Shown here piece after piece: positions 44,931 to 54,625 of a DNA stretch of 64,000 nt. The first letter of the stretch is position 1. Each line of letters begins with the position of its first letter. The notes under the pieces are model-generated. The model had not been told where the DNA came from. It ran no database searches and saw only the letters and a program-made list of their open reading frames with translations. A program made the translations under genes and the position numbers. Source of the DNA: Planosporangium flavigriseum (GTDB lineage Bacteria; Actinomycetota; Actinomycetes; Mycobacteriales; Micromonosporaceae); assembly GCF_011947225.1 (NCBI RefSeq), contig NZ_JAATVW010000001.1, positions 248,001-312,000 on the forward strand. The letters are read 5' to 3'.

Positions 44931-45719
44931 TCAGGCCGGCTCGGGAGACGCCAGCGCGTCCCTCACCGCAGCGATCAGCTGCTTGTACATCTTCGGGATC
45001 ATCATCGAGTCGAGGCCGAAGAGCAGGAGCGTCGCCCCGCGGCTGACGGCGTGCGCGACCGCCGACGGGTCGTCCACCAGGAACGCCATCAGAAACTGGT
45101 CGTCCTTGGACCGGACGGCGTCATAGATCCGGTCGACCTGGCCGAGCACCGTCGGATGGGCGCGGTCCAGGCCCTGGCTCAGCGCGAGGTCACCAGACCC
45201 GGGCGTGATACCGGACAGGCCGGGAACCCGCACGATGGAGTCGATGTTCTGCACCCCTTCGGGATCCTCGACTATCGCGAAGACAAGAGTGTCCTGGTTC
45301 AAACGAACGGGGTCTCCCCAGTCACCGCGGCTGACGCCGTCCCGCGCCTGCCTGCGCCCGAAGCCCAGACCCCGGGAACCCTCCGGGGGATACATCGCGG
45401 CCCGGACCGCTGCCTCCGCGGCTGCCGCGTCGGACACGTGGGCGACCATCACGCCGGAGGCGCCCGCGTCGAGGAACCGCCCGATCAACCCGACGTCGTC
45501 CACAGCGATCCTGACCAGAACCTCGACGCCACCGACCTCAGCGGCGCGGATCAGGTGTTGAACCGTCTCGACGTCCCGGACGCCGTGCTCGTACTCGATC
45601 ATCACGAAGTCGAACCCGCAGTAGGCGACCAACTCGATGAGCGTGGGATCGCGGAGAGCATGGAAAGACCCGAGCAGGATCTCCCCGTCTCGCATTCTCT
45701 GCGCCAAACTGCCCGGCAT
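44931..45719 (-). CDS. HpcH/HpaI family aldolase
   Basis: 262 residues, class II metal-dependent aldolase cleaving 2-keto-hydroxy acids to pyruvate (or a related keto acid) plus an aldehyde. VMIEYEHGVRD near 40, IVEDPEGVQNIDSI (metal Glu) near 150 and GSGDLALSQG (metal Asp) near 175 are conserved positions. GGAGGTTCCAG precedes the ATG. Situated between the MFS gene and the FMN reductase gene; probably acts late in the pathway. Confidence 0.9.
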   Translation of the reverse strand: MPGSLAQRMRDGEILLGSFHALRDPTLIELVAYCGFDFVMIEYEHGVRDVETVQHLIRAAEVGGVEVLVRIAVDDVGLIGRFLDAGASGVMVAHVSDAAAAEAAVRAAMYPPEGSRGLGFGRRQARDGVSRGDWGDPVRLNQDTLVFAIVEDPEGVQNIDSIVRVPGLSGITPGSGDLALSQGLDRAHPTVLGQVDRIYDAVRSKDDQFLMAFLVDDPSAVAHAVSRGATLLLFGLDSMMIPKMYKQLIAAVRDALASPEPA

Positions 45720-45771
45720 CTGGAACCTCCATCACTGTCGGAGACTGTGACTGCGTCATTGCGGTAAGGGC

Positions 45772-47052
45772 CTAGGACGAAACGTGGTCCACGACAGCCG
45801 CGGTAGCGGCAGGACACGGCAGCGCCTGAGTTCTTCGCTTCGCGTTCGAGGTCACGTACGCGGCCATGATCAGGGCAGCGATCATCCCGCTCGCCGATAC
45901 CGCATACCAGCTGTACGCGAGCCCGACGGTGTCGATCAGGCTGGCGACGAGCCAGGGCTGGAACGCGAACCCGGCGTACAGTCCGATGCCGACCCAGGCG
46001 CTCGCGACCCCGATGTGCCGGGCACTCGCGTTGCGGACCACGATGATCTGGGTGAGCGGCGCCATTACCAGCGCGGTGGCACCGGTGAGCACCACCGCTG
46101 TCCAGAAGACCACCGGGTGGAGGCCGACCGAGACGGCGAGCAGGGCGACCGCCACCGCCGAACTGACGCTCGCCTTGATCAGAAGAACCGGCCCGTTGTC
46201 GTACGTCAGGAAGCGCAGCCACAGCACGCGGCCGACAATGCTGGCCAGCGCGATCACGGCACCTGCGGCGCTCGCCTGGACGAACGACATCCGCAGATCC
46301 TGGTAGGCGTACAGCGGGATGTAGGCGCCGATGCTGGCGATCGCACCGCCGGAGAAGAAGCCGAACGGCACGAGCCACCACACGATCGGACGGGTCTCCT
46401 GAGGCAGGTCGGGTTCGTCAGCGGCGGCTGCGGACGGACAATCGGTTTCCGGCATGACGGGTCTGCGGATGAGCACGAACGAGAGCACTCCGAATGCCGC
46501 CATGCCCACGGCGATGACAAGGGTGAGGGCCCGCCATGAGATCCCGTGCGCGGAGAGGCCGTACACGATGCCGGCGAGCAACGCGGCCATCTGAGGGCCC
46601 ATGGACTTCCAGCCGACCGACCGCACGTGTAAGGCGGCCGGTAAGTGAACCCGGACGAGCCGGTTCGTGAGTGGATTGCTCATCGCCATGATCAGCCCGG
46701 TGATGACGACGACCACGAGGAATGCGCGGGAGGTCTCGAGGAACGCGAGCGCCGCGAACGCGACTGTGGACAGCAGGATCTGGATCAGAACGAGCACGCT
46801 CGCGGAGAAACGGTCCACCACCCAGCCGGTAGGCAGCGATGCCACACCTGCCGACGCGAACATGACCGACGTCAGAATCCCCACGAACGAGGTGGAGATT
46901 CCCATCTCCTTCCCCAGCACCGGGCCGAGCGTGCCGAGCGCGTACTCGGCGAAGCAGGCAATGATCATGATGCCCGTGGCGATGACGGTCACGATCACCG
47001 CGAAACGCGACTGAAGCGATGCCCGTTGCGGCATATTTCCGACTCTTCGCAC
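45772..47052 (-). CDS. MFS transporter
   Basis: 426 residues with about 12 helices, two halves split by a hydrophilic loop near residue 210. VMFASAGVASLPTGWVVDRF near 63 is the A-type MFS motif. A GTG at 47052 follows GGAG; an ATG at 47034 is possible. It could import an alternative form of the substrate or export a product; no closer family is evident. Confidence 0.85.
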   Translation of the reverse strand: MRRVGNMPQRASLQSRFAVIVTVIATGIMIIACFAEYALGTLGPVLGKEMGISTSFVGILTSVMFASAGVASLPTGWVVDRFSASVLVLIQILLSTVAFAALAFLETSRAFLVVVVITGLIMAMSNPLTNRLVRVHLPAALHVRSVGWKSMGPQMAALLAGIVYGLSAHGISWRALTLVIAVGMAAFGVLSFVLIRRPVMPETDCPSAAAADEPDLPQETRPIVWWLVPFGFFSGGAIASIGAYIPLYAYQDLRMSFVQASAAGAVIALASIVGRVLWLRFLTYDNGPVLLIKASVSSAVAVALLAVSVGLHPVVFWTAVVLTGATALVMAPLTQIIVVRNASARHIGVASAWVGIGLYAGFAFQPWLVASLIDTVGLAYSWYAVSASGMIAALIMAAYVTSNAKRRTQALPCPAATAAVVDHVSS

Positions 47053-47271
47053 CGCTAGCTCCGCTCCGATTCGGATGACGATGGATCACTCCACCGACAG
47101 AAAGACCTACGTTCGGGCACGCCACGTACCGGCGGGCAGGGCCGGCCCGGCGATGCCCCCTTCCGGACGCCTCGGCTACGCGGCACCCGGCGGCGTCACG
47201 GGTGCCGCGCGACGTCGCTGACGAATCCGCGCGGCCGGACTCGAATCGCGGGCGCGGCCCGGAGCACGCAC

Positions 47272-48087
47272 CTACTCCCCGAACCTGTCGGCGAGTACGA
47301 GATCCAGGTCGGGGGCTGCTGCCAAGAGGGTTTTCGTGTACTCGTGCTGCGGGTCGGCGAAGATCTGAGCGGTGGGGCCCTCTTCGACGACCTGCCCGGA
47401 CTTGATGACGTACACGTAGTCCGCGACCTTCTTCACCACCGGAAGGTCGTGCGTGATGAGGATGTAACCGATTCCCAGGCGCACCCGGAGGTCGTTCATC
47501 AGCTTTAGGATTCCGGACTTGACCGAGACGTCGAGGGCGGAGACCGCCTCGTCAGCGATGATGATCCGTGGATTCGGCACGATGGCGCGCGCGATGAGGA
47601 CACGCTGCCGCTGTCCACCGCTGAGCTCGTGCGGGTACCGGTCGAGGTAGGTGGTCTCCGGCTTGAGCCCGACCAGCGACAGGGTCTCGATCGCCTTCTG
47701 CTCGACGGCCTCCCGCCCCTGGGCGATGCCATGGAACCGGATGACCTCCGCCAGCGACGTACGCACGGTCTTCCTCGGGTTCAGGGAGCCCGAGGGGTCC
47801 TGCAGGACACACTGCACCGCGGCCCGGTACTGCTGCCGCTGCCGCCGGTTCATTGCCGAGATCGGGACGCCGTCGAGTTGAACGACGCCGGAGTCCGCAG
47901 GAATGAGACCGAGCAGCATGCGCGCCAGCGTGCTCTTGCCACTGCCGCTCTCACCAACGATCGCCACGAAGTCGCCCGGTTCGACGTGCACACTCGCCGA
48001 ATCCACCGCGCGGACGGCGGTGCTCTTCCCTGCCAGCCGATTGGTCTTCCCGAACGTCTTCGTGACGGACTCTGCGCTCAGCCGCAT
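47272..48087 (-). CDS. Oligopeptide-type ABC transporter ATP-binding protein (OppF-like)
   Basis: 271 residues. Walker A GESGSGKST near 46, signature LSGGQRQRV, and Walker B IIIADEAVSALDVS; QDPSGSLNPRKTV is typical of OppF/DppF. The usual DEP of Walker B is DEA. The ATG follows the OppD stop after one base. It forms the ATPase heterodimer with the OppD-like protein. Confidence 0.9.
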   Translation of the reverse strand: MRLSAESVTKTFGKTNRLAGKSTAVRAVDSASVHVEPGDFVAIVGESGSGKSTLARMLLGLIPADSGVVQLDGVPISAMNRRQRQQYRAAVQCVLQDPSGSLNPRKTVRTSLAEVIRFHGIAQGREAVEQKAIETLSLVGLKPETTYLDRYPHELSGGQRQRVLIARAIVPNPRIIIADEAVSALDVSVKSGILKLMNDLRVRLGIGYILITHDLPVVKKVADYVYVIKSGQVVEEGPTAQIFADPQHEYTKTLLAAAPDLDLVLADRFGE

Positions 48088-48088
48088 G

Positions 48089-49009
48089 TCACGCACCCCC
48101 TCTACTCGACGACTGGCGTTCGCTGTCGGCGTACAGTTCCCCGGTCGGGCTCGAGAGGCTCCGTACGCTACGGAGCAGCCCCTGGGTGTACGCCTCCTTC
48201 GGCTCGGTGAAGACACTGTGGGTGTCACCCTCCTCGACGACCGCACCGTCGCACATCACATAGACCCGGTCGCACAGGCCGGCCACCACGGCGAGGTCGT
48301 GCGAAATCATCAGCAGCGACATACCGAGTTCGTCGACGCTTCGCTTGAGGGAGGCCAGTACGCGTGCCTGCACGGTGACGTCGAGCGCGGTGGTCGGCTC
48401 GTCCGCGATGATGAGCTCCGGCCGCTTGGCCAGCGCGATCGCGATGAGCACCCGCTGTCTCATCCCACCGCTCAGCTCGAAGGGGAACTTCCTGGCCACC
48501 TCGGCCGGCTGGGCCAGGCCGGCCAGTTCCATGAACGAGTAGACCTCGTCGCGGATCTCCTGGCGGGACGCGGAGCCCTCCCGTCTGCACGCCTCCTGCA
48601 CCTGCCGGCCCACGCGCATCGTCGGGTTCAGGAAGCTCAGTGGATCCTGGAAGATCATCGACACGCGGCGGCTGCGGATGTCCCGCCACTCCTTCGCCGG
48701 GGCACCGATCATCTCCTTGCCCCGGAAGGTGACGGATCCCGCTACCTGTACCCGCTTCGACTCCGGGAGCAGGCCCGCGATCGTCCGGCCGGTGATCGAC
48801 TTACCCGATCCCGACTCCCCCACGATCCCGACGCGCTCGCCCGGCCGGATGGTCAGGTTGACCGACCGCACCGCCTGGACGCTGTCCTTCGGGCCGGTGG
48901 GAAGACGGACGGCCAGCCCCTTCACCTCGACCAGCGCACCCCCGGACGGCGCGACGCCATTCGCGGGTGAACCGCCACCCAGCGTTGAATCACTCAGCTC
49001 GACGCTCAT
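48089..49009 (-). CDS. Oligopeptide-type ABC transporter ATP-binding protein (OppD-like)
   Basis: 306 residues. Walker A GESGSGKSITGRT near 60, MIFQDPLSFLNPTMRVGRQV, signature LSGGMRQRV and Walker B LIIADEPTTALDVT. It powers the OppB/OppC-like permeases encoded just upstream. The C-terminus is Ser/Arg-rich without the cysteine cluster of DppD/F proteins. Confidence 0.9.
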   Translation of the reverse strand: MSVELSDSTLGGGSPANGVAPSGGALVEVKGLAVRLPTGPKDSVQAVRSVNLTIRPGERVGIVGESGSGKSITGRTIAGLLPESKRVQVAGSVTFRGKEMIGAPAKEWRDIRSRRVSMIFQDPLSFLNPTMRVGRQVQEACRREGSASRQEIRDEVYSFMELAGLAQPAEVARKFPFELSGGMRQRVLIAIALAKRPELIIADEPTTALDVTVQARVLASLKRSVDELGMSLLMISHDLAVVAGLCDRVYVMCDGAVVEEGDTHSVFTEPKEAYTQGLLRSVRSLSSPTGELYADSERQSSSRGGA

Positions 49010-49024
49010 GTCTGAGACAACCCC

Positions 49025-49990
49025 CTACTTCACGCGGCTCAGTGTCGGATTGAGAGTGTCGTTGAGCATGTCGCCGAGCATGTTGGTCGACAGCACGACG
49101 AGGAAGATTGCCAGGCCGGGGAAGAACGTCAGCCACCACGCGGTCTGGATGTGCGACTGAGCCGTGTTCAACAGGGCGCCCCAGCTGGGGGTGTTCGCAT
49201 CGCCCAGACCCAGGAACGCGAGTCCCGACTCGAGGAGGATCGCCCGTCCGACCGTCATGGTCGTCGCGACCAGCACGGGCGGCATGGCGTTCGGAAGGAC
49301 GTCGGAGAAGAAGATTCTCAGCGAACCGAACCCGACCGTCCGCGCCGACTCCACGTACCCGAGTTCCGCCACCTTCATGGACTCGACCCGGACGATTCGC
49401 GCCACCTGAGGCCACATGGTGAAACTCAGGATGAAGATGATCATCGTCATGCTGCTGCCCAGCATCGCGGCGACCACCAGCGCGAGGATGATGGCCGGCA
49501 CGACCTGGAACAGCTCGGCCACCTTCATCAGCAGCGTGTCCGCGAGACCGCCGTAGTAGCCGGCGAAGCCGCCGACGACAATCGCGATCGTCAGGCACAG
49601 CACCGCGACCGAGATGCCGACGATGAGTGACACCTGGCCGCCCGCCAGGACACGGGCAAGGAGATCGCGACCGAGCGGGTCCGTCCCCATCGGATGCGCC
49701 GCGCTCGGTCCCTGGAGCACCTCGAATCGGGCGGCGTTCGGCGGGTGGGCGAAGAACGGCCCGACGAAGCAGGCAACCGCGGTCGCCACCAGGAAGGCCG
49801 CGAAGACGACGGCCATCGGCCGGCGGAAGAACCGCCGGAGCAGACTATTGCTCGTGCGCCTGGCCGCCGGCGGCGATAGGGATACGGCACCGTCTCCGGT
49901 CGCCGCAACCGCCCGCGGGGACTCGGCGTGCGCGGGGCGCTCGGCCCCGTCGCCCGTCTCGACCTGGCGTGAAGTAGGAGTTGTGGACAT
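49025..49990 (-). CDS. Oligopeptide-type ABC transporter permease (OppC-like)
   Basis: About 321 residues from the ATG at 49990 (AGGAG nine bases upstream). A long hydrophilic N-terminus (to about residue 50) precedes six helices; GTDPLGRDLLARVLAGGQVSLIVG and the inner loop ESGLAFLGLGDANTPSWGALL are OppC hallmarks. One base separates it from the OppB stop. Confidence 0.92.
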   Translation of the reverse strand: MSTTPTSRQVETGDGAERPAHAESPRAVAATGDGAVSLSPPAARRTSNSLLRRFFRRPMAVVFAAFLVATAVACFVGPFFAHPPNAARFEVLQGPSAAHPMGTDPLGRDLLARVLAGGQVSLIVGISVAVLCLTIAIVVGGFAGYYGGLADTLLMKVAELFQVVPAIILALVVAAMLGSSMTMIIFILSFTMWPQVARIVRVESMKVAELGYVESARTVGFGSLRIFFSDVLPNAMPPVLVATTMTVGRAILLESGLAFLGLGDANTPSWGALLNTAQSHIQTAWWLTFFPGLAIFLVVLSTNMLGDMLNDTLNPTLSRVK

Positions 49991-49991
49991 G

Positions 49992-50978
49992 TCATGCACT
50001 CCTGGCCCTGTGGAGTCGCGCCCGAACTCGTGGGTCGACGATGCCGTAGACGACGTCGGTCAAAATGTTCACGACCACAACCGTCACGGCGATGACCAGC
50101 AGCACGCCCATGACGACCATGTTTTCGCTTCGCTGAATCGACTCGTAGAGCAGCAGGCCCATGCCCGGCCAGCCGAACACCTTCTCCACCAGCACGGAAC
50201 CGGCCAGGGTGAAGCCCGTGCTGTACCCGATGACGCTCACCATCGGCAGCATCGAGTTCAAAATGCCGTGACGCCACAACACCTGATTGCCCGTCAGACC
50301 CTTAGACCGCGCGGTGTCGATGTAGTCCTGGCCGAGGACCTCGATCATGCTGGACCGCATCACTCTCAGCTTGAAGGCGGTCTCGGTCACCGCCAGCGCG
50401 ATCACCGGCAGGACCATGTGACGAATCGACACGCCGGTAGAGGTGTAGGACGACATGCCCTGGGCCGGCAGCCAGCCGAGCATCGACGCGAAAATCAGAA
50501 TGAGCAGTAGACCGAGCCAGAAGCTGGGTACCGAGAACCCGGCGATCGCGGTGAACGACAGGGCACCGTCGACGCGGCGGGAACGGGTACGCGCCGCGAT
50601 GGCACCCAGCACGATCCCGGCCACGGACGAGAGAACAAGGGCCGGCACGGTGAGGAGCAAGGTGTTTCCCAGCCGATCGACGATGAGCCCGCCGACCGAC
50701 GCCTGGTTGGCGTAGGAGTAGCCCAGGTTGCCGGTCGCGACGTTGGCCACGTAGGCGATGAACCGCTCGTGAATCGGCCGGTCCAACCCGTACGCCTCGA
50801 CCATGCTCGCCCGGAACTCGTCGGTCACGGGCATCTGACCGACCAGGCCTTGAATGGGGTCGCCTGGCGCCAGTTCCAGCAGCAGGAACATGATGACGAC
50901 CACGCTGAAGACCAGCAGCATCGACGATGCGAGCAGTCTCAGGTAGTGGCCGACGAAAGCTATTTTCATGAGGCGCAC
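49992..50978 (-). CDS. Oligopeptide-type ABC transporter permease (OppB-like)
   Basis: 328 residues, six helices. LLLELAPGDPIQGLVG near 32, then YGLDRPIHERFIAYVANVATGNLGYSY and the EAA-type loop VLGQDYIDTARSKGLTGNQVLWRHGILN are typical of OppB/DppB. The start is GTG at 50978 or ATG at 50969. Separated by 200 bases from the monooxygenase gene upstream. Confidence 0.92.
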   Translation of the reverse strand: MRLMKIAFVGHYLRLLASSMLLVFSVVVIMFLLLELAPGDPIQGLVGQMPVTDEFRASMVEAYGLDRPIHERFIAYVANVATGNLGYSYANQASVGGLIVDRLGNTLLLTVPALVLSSVAGIVLGAIAARTRSRRVDGALSFTAIAGFSVPSFWLGLLLILIFASMLGWLPAQGMSSYTSTGVSIRHMVLPVIALAVTETAFKLRVMRSSMIEVLGQDYIDTARSKGLTGNQVLWRHGILNSMLPMVSVIGYSTGFTLAGSVLVEKVFGWPGMGLLLYESIQRSENMVVMGVLLVIAVTVVVVNILTDVVYGIVDPRVRARLHRARSA

Positions 50979-51178
50979 CGTTCATCAAAGACCGCCTGGA
51001 TGCCCGCAGGCGGAGAAGCACTGTTCATTCCGGATCAACCCCGCAGTTGAGCGTGTGGTGAGCTGCCGCGTCGCAGCGCATATCTGTTCGGGCTCATGTT
51101 CGGCTCCAACCGTGAATATGGCTACGACGCGTGCAGCTCAACGTCTTCCAGTTAGTCGACTGTCGACTCGAGGGTGCG

Positions 51179-52495
51179 TCAGACGTCCCAGGCGGGCGGG
51201 ATGGGAAGACCCAGGTGCTCGCGAAGCGTCTCGCCCTCGTACTCGGTGCGGAAGTAACCCCGCTCCTGCAACTCGGGGATGAGCAGTTCGCAGATCTGCG
51301 TGACCGACTGGGGAATCGCCGGGGCGTTCAGGCTGAAGCCGTCGCACGCGCGGTTCTCAAACCAGTCGATCATCCGGTCGGCGATCTTCGACGGGGTGCC
51401 CGACAGCATCAGGTGGCCGCCGACGCTGCTGCGGTTGATCAGGATCTCCCGGAGCGTGTACTTCTCCTCGACGGCGAGGTGACGGTAGGCCATGAACCGG
51501 GTGCCGGCGTTGTCGTCGTTCTTGCCCTCGAACCGCTCCTCCGGGATCCGGTCGTCGAGGTCCACGTCGTCCAGCTTCAGGCCGTACTGGGTCGCCAGGT
51601 CGGCGCGCAGCGCGTCGAAGTCGACGAACCGCGCCAGACTGTTCTGCACGTCGCGGGCCTCGTCCTCGGTCATACCGACGTACGGGATCAGCCCCGGCAG
51701 GATCTTGGTGTGGTTGGGGTTTCTGCCCTTCGACTGGATGTTGGCCTTGTAGTCGGCGTAGTACTCGATCGCCTTCTCACGCTGCGGCTGGGCGGTGTAG
51801 ATGGCCTCGGCCACCTCGGCGCCCAGGTTCAGGCCACCGGAGGACTGACCGGCCTGGACCAGCACCGGGTGCCCCTGCGGCGAACGGCGCTGGTTGATGA
51901 AGCCCGCTACCTTGAAGAACTCACCTTCGTGGTCGATCAGCCGAATCAGCTCCGGGTCGACCCAGCGACCGTTCTCCCGGTCGTTGATGACCGCCTTGTC
52001 GCTCCAGGACGTCCACAACTGCTTGACCACGTCGACGAACTCGAGGGCGCGACGGTAGCGGACCTCCTTCGCCGGCATCTCGATGCCGTAGTTCTCCTCG
52101 GCCCGGGAGGAGGTCACGATGTTCCAGCCGGCACGGCCTCCGCTCAACACGTCCAGCGCGCCCAGCTGCCGCGCCACCGTGAAGGGGTGGTTGAAGGTCG
52201 TCGAGACGGTACCGATCAGACCGATCCGGCTGGTCACCGACGCCAGCGCGGACAGTGCGGTCACCGGTTCGTACGGGCTGCCCATCTTGACGTCGCCCTC
52301 GAGAAGCGGCGCCGCGGAGATGATGTCCGCGATGAAGATCGAGTCGAGCTTCGCCCGCTCGTACGCCTGGGCGATCTCCGCGATGATCTCGAACTGACCC
52401 AGCTCCTCCGACCGGCTTCCCGGCAGACGCCAGGCACGCCAGTCGTACCCGCCCGGGAGCAGGAAGGCGCTCAGGATCATTTTCTCGTTTCGCAT
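51179..52495 (-). CDS. NtaA/SnaA/DszA-type FMNH2-dependent monooxygenase
   Basis: About 438 residues from the ATG at 52495. It belongs to the bacterial-luciferase-like group that includes nitrilotriacetate and EDTA monooxygenases (NtaA, EmoA) and dibenzothiophene-sulfone monooxygenase (DszA). Recognisable blocks are FEIIAEIAQAYERAKLDSIFIAD, GLIGTVSTTFNHPFTVARQLGALDVLSGGRAGWNIVTS and HPVLVQAGQSSGGLNLGAEVAEAIYTAQP. It uses reduced flavin from a separate reductase to oxygenate and cleave a C-N or C-S bond. Opp-type uptake plus this enzyme parallels the known EDTA pathway, but the substrate here is unknown. Confidence 0.88.
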   Translation of the reverse strand: MRNEKMILSAFLLPGGYDWRAWRLPGSRSEELGQFEIIAEIAQAYERAKLDSIFIADIISAAPLLEGDVKMGSPYEPVTALSALASVTSRIGLIGTVSTTFNHPFTVARQLGALDVLSGGRAGWNIVTSSRAEENYGIEMPAKEVRYRRALEFVDVVKQLWTSWSDKAVINDRENGRWVDPELIRLIDHEGEFFKVAGFINQRRSPQGHPVLVQAGQSSGGLNLGAEVAEAIYTAQPQREKAIEYYADYKANIQSKGRNPNHTKILPGLIPYVGMTEDEARDVQNSLARFVDFDALRADLATQYGLKLDDVDLDDRIPEERFEGKNDDNAGTRFMAYRHLAVEEKYTLREILINRSSVGGHLMLSGTPSKIADRMIDWFENRACDGFSLNAPAIPQSVTQICELLIPELQERGYFRTEYEGETLREHLGLPIPPAWDV

Positions 52496-52599
52496 GGACC
52501 TGGTCCTCACTTGGTTCAAATGCGTCTGTCAGCGTCTGTGCATCTGGAGCCCCACCGGCGGGCACCGCTGATGCAGCGGTGCCCGCCGCGAAAAGACCG

Positions 52600-54171
52600 T
52601 TACGACTTGGACTTGATCAGTCCCCAGGACACGGGGTGACTGGTGTGGGCCTCCTCGAAGGACCAGCGGTCCTTCCGCCCGATCTGGAACTGCTGCTCGA
52701 CCACGATCGGGTAGGTGTGGAGCAGTTCCTTGACCCGGCTCTCGGCCGTGGCGAACAACTCTGCCCGCTTCGCGCGGTCGGTGGTCTGGCCGGCGGCCGC
52801 GAACGCCGCGTCCAGCTGCGTGTCGCAGAGGCCGGAGGCGTTGCGGTACGGAATCTTGGTCGGGTTGCAGATGTACGCCCGCGTGACACCGAGGCTGGGG
52901 TCCTCGAACGTCGTGTAGAACACGATGGACAGGTCGTAGTCGTTCTTCTTGTACGTCCGCTCCGTCCAGACCTGGAAGTCCTCGGCGATCAGGTCGACGC
53001 CGATACCGATCTCCTCGAGGTTCGACTTGATGACGCCGGCGGCCGCGACGAGAGTGGGGTACTCGGACGGGTACGCGAGGCGGAGACGGCCGCGCTTGCC
53101 GGTGATGAAGCCCGCTTCGTCAAGCAGTTGCCCGGCGGCCTTCGGGTCGAACGGAAGCTCCTTGGTGAAGTCGACCTTGCCGTTCACCGCCCACGTCATG
53201 TCCTTCGGGATCGGTCCGCGCGCCGCGGTGGCGTAGCCGTAGTACGCCTTCTTGGCGATGGATTCACGATCCAGCGCCTGGTAGATCGCACGTCGCACGC
53301 GGGCGTCCGAGAGCATGGGATTCTGCGTGTTCACGTGCGCGGTGACCGTCGACACGCCACCGAGGTTGGGCAGGAACGCGAGGTTCTTGTTCTTCTTGAG
53401 CCGATCGTAGGAAGCCTTGTCGACGTAGGTGCCGTAGACGTAGTCGACTTCCCCGCTCTCGAGCGCAAGGAGCCGCGCGTTCGAGTCCGGCATGACCTTG
53501 AAGACGATCTTCTCCACGTCAGCCTTGTCGCCCCAGTAGTCGGGGTTACGCACGACGGTCGCCCGGTCACCCGAGACGAAGCTCTCGAACTTGAAGGGCC
53601 CGGTCCCCACCGGCTTCGAGTTGGCGGGGTGGGTCGCGAGCGGCTGCCCGTCACCGAAGATGTGCTCCGGCAGTATCCAGGTGCTGGCCAGCGCTTCGAC
53701 GAATGGCGCGTAAGGAGTCTTGAACTTCACGACGACGGTGCTGTCGTCGGGCGCCGTGACTGAGTCGATGAATTTGGCGTATGCCGAGCTCTGCGGACTG
53801 AGCGGAATGTACTTGTCGAGCGTGAACTTCACATCCTTGGCCGTCAGTGGCTTGCCGTCATGCCACTTGACGCCCTTACGGATGTTGAAGGTGTACTCGG
53901 TGGCCTCTGTATTGCTGGACCACTTCTCGGCGAGTCCCGGCTTCGGCGCATAGTCGGCGTCCAGCCGCACGAGGGTTTCGTAGATCGTGCTGCCGACCAG
54001 CATGGTGCCGATCTCGGTCGTCAGGTGCCGGTTGAAATGCGGCGGGTTGGTCCCGATCGCACTGACCAAGACTTTGCTCGCCGCACCTTTCGGCTCCGTC
54101 GAACACCCCGCCAATCCGAGCGCAGATACAAGTCCTAGCGCTAAAAGTGCCCTGAGCCGTTTGCCAGACAT
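52600..54171 (-). CDS. Oligopeptide-type ABC substrate-binding lipoprotein
   Basis: 523 residues from the ATG at 54171 (GAGAGG upstream). Lipoprotein signal RALLALGLVSALGLAGC with Cys near 22, then a family 5 extracellular solute-binding fold: TIYETLVRLDADYAPKPGLAEKWSSN, YTFNIRKGVKWHDGKPLTAKDVKFTLD. It delivers substrate to the OppBCDF-like components encoded downstream; the monooxygenase gene lies between them. Confidence 0.92.
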   Translation of the reverse strand: MSGKRLRALLALGLVSALGLAGCSTEPKGAASKVLVSAIGTNPPHFNRHLTTEIGTMLVGSTIYETLVRLDADYAPKPGLAEKWSSNTEATEYTFNIRKGVKWHDGKPLTAKDVKFTLDKYIPLSPQSSAYAKFIDSVTAPDDSTVVVKFKTPYAPFVEALASTWILPEHIFGDGQPLATHPANSKPVGTGPFKFESFVSGDRATVVRNPDYWGDKADVEKIVFKVMPDSNARLLALESGEVDYVYGTYVDKASYDRLKKNKNLAFLPNLGGVSTVTAHVNTQNPMLSDARVRRAIYQALDRESIAKKAYYGYATAARGPIPKDMTWAVNGKVDFTKELPFDPKAAGQLLDEAGFITGKRGRLRLAYPSEYPTLVAAAGVIKSNLEEIGIGVDLIAEDFQVWTERTYKKNDYDLSIVFYTTFEDPSLGVTRAYICNPTKIPYRNASGLCDTQLDAAFAAAGQTTDRAKRAELFATAESRVKELLHTYPIVVEQQFQIGRKDRWSFEEAHTSHPVSWGLIKSKS

Positions 54172-54183
54172 AGGCTGCCTCTC

Positions 54184-54247
54184 TGTGACTCCAGTCACGT
54201 ATGCGGCGTCACGCTACAGTCGACAGCGGCGGCGGGCAAGCGCTTTC
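54184..54247. promoter_or_regulatory. Operator-like sites upstream of the binding-protein gene
   Basis: GTGACT-CC-AGTCAC (54184-54197) is a perfect inverted repeat 13 bases before the start. GGCAAGCGCTTTCC (54234-54247) has the AAGCGCTT core common to LacI-family operators; CAAGCGCTCA recurs at 44371-44380 beside the LacI gene. The remainder of the gap, 54248-54625, shows nothing else. Confidence 0.45.
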
Positions 54248-54625
54248 CGCGGGTCTTTTTCAGCCGATCAGGCGATGCCTCGTAACACTAAGTAGCCCAA
54301 TGATCACCCTCGGCACGGAATCGCTCCACCGACCGTCGCGAGGGTGGCACTCACCGCGAGCAGACCAGGATCGCCGGCGGGTGCCCTGGCCGCGGAACGG
54401 CTAGAGACATTCCACCGAGGGCCGCCGCATCCAGACGTTTCCTATCATTGGCAATGGGCGTCTGCGAGGCGTCGAAAAGGCGCGCGGGGCCGGTCTTCGC
54501 CCCGCGAATGCAGCCGGCAACTCAGAATCCGCCGGGATATGTGAATCGGCCAGATAATCCCGCGAAATCGCAATCGCCATATCAGGGCGAGGTTTCTCGT
54601 ACGTGAATGCGGCCCCGTTCCAGGC

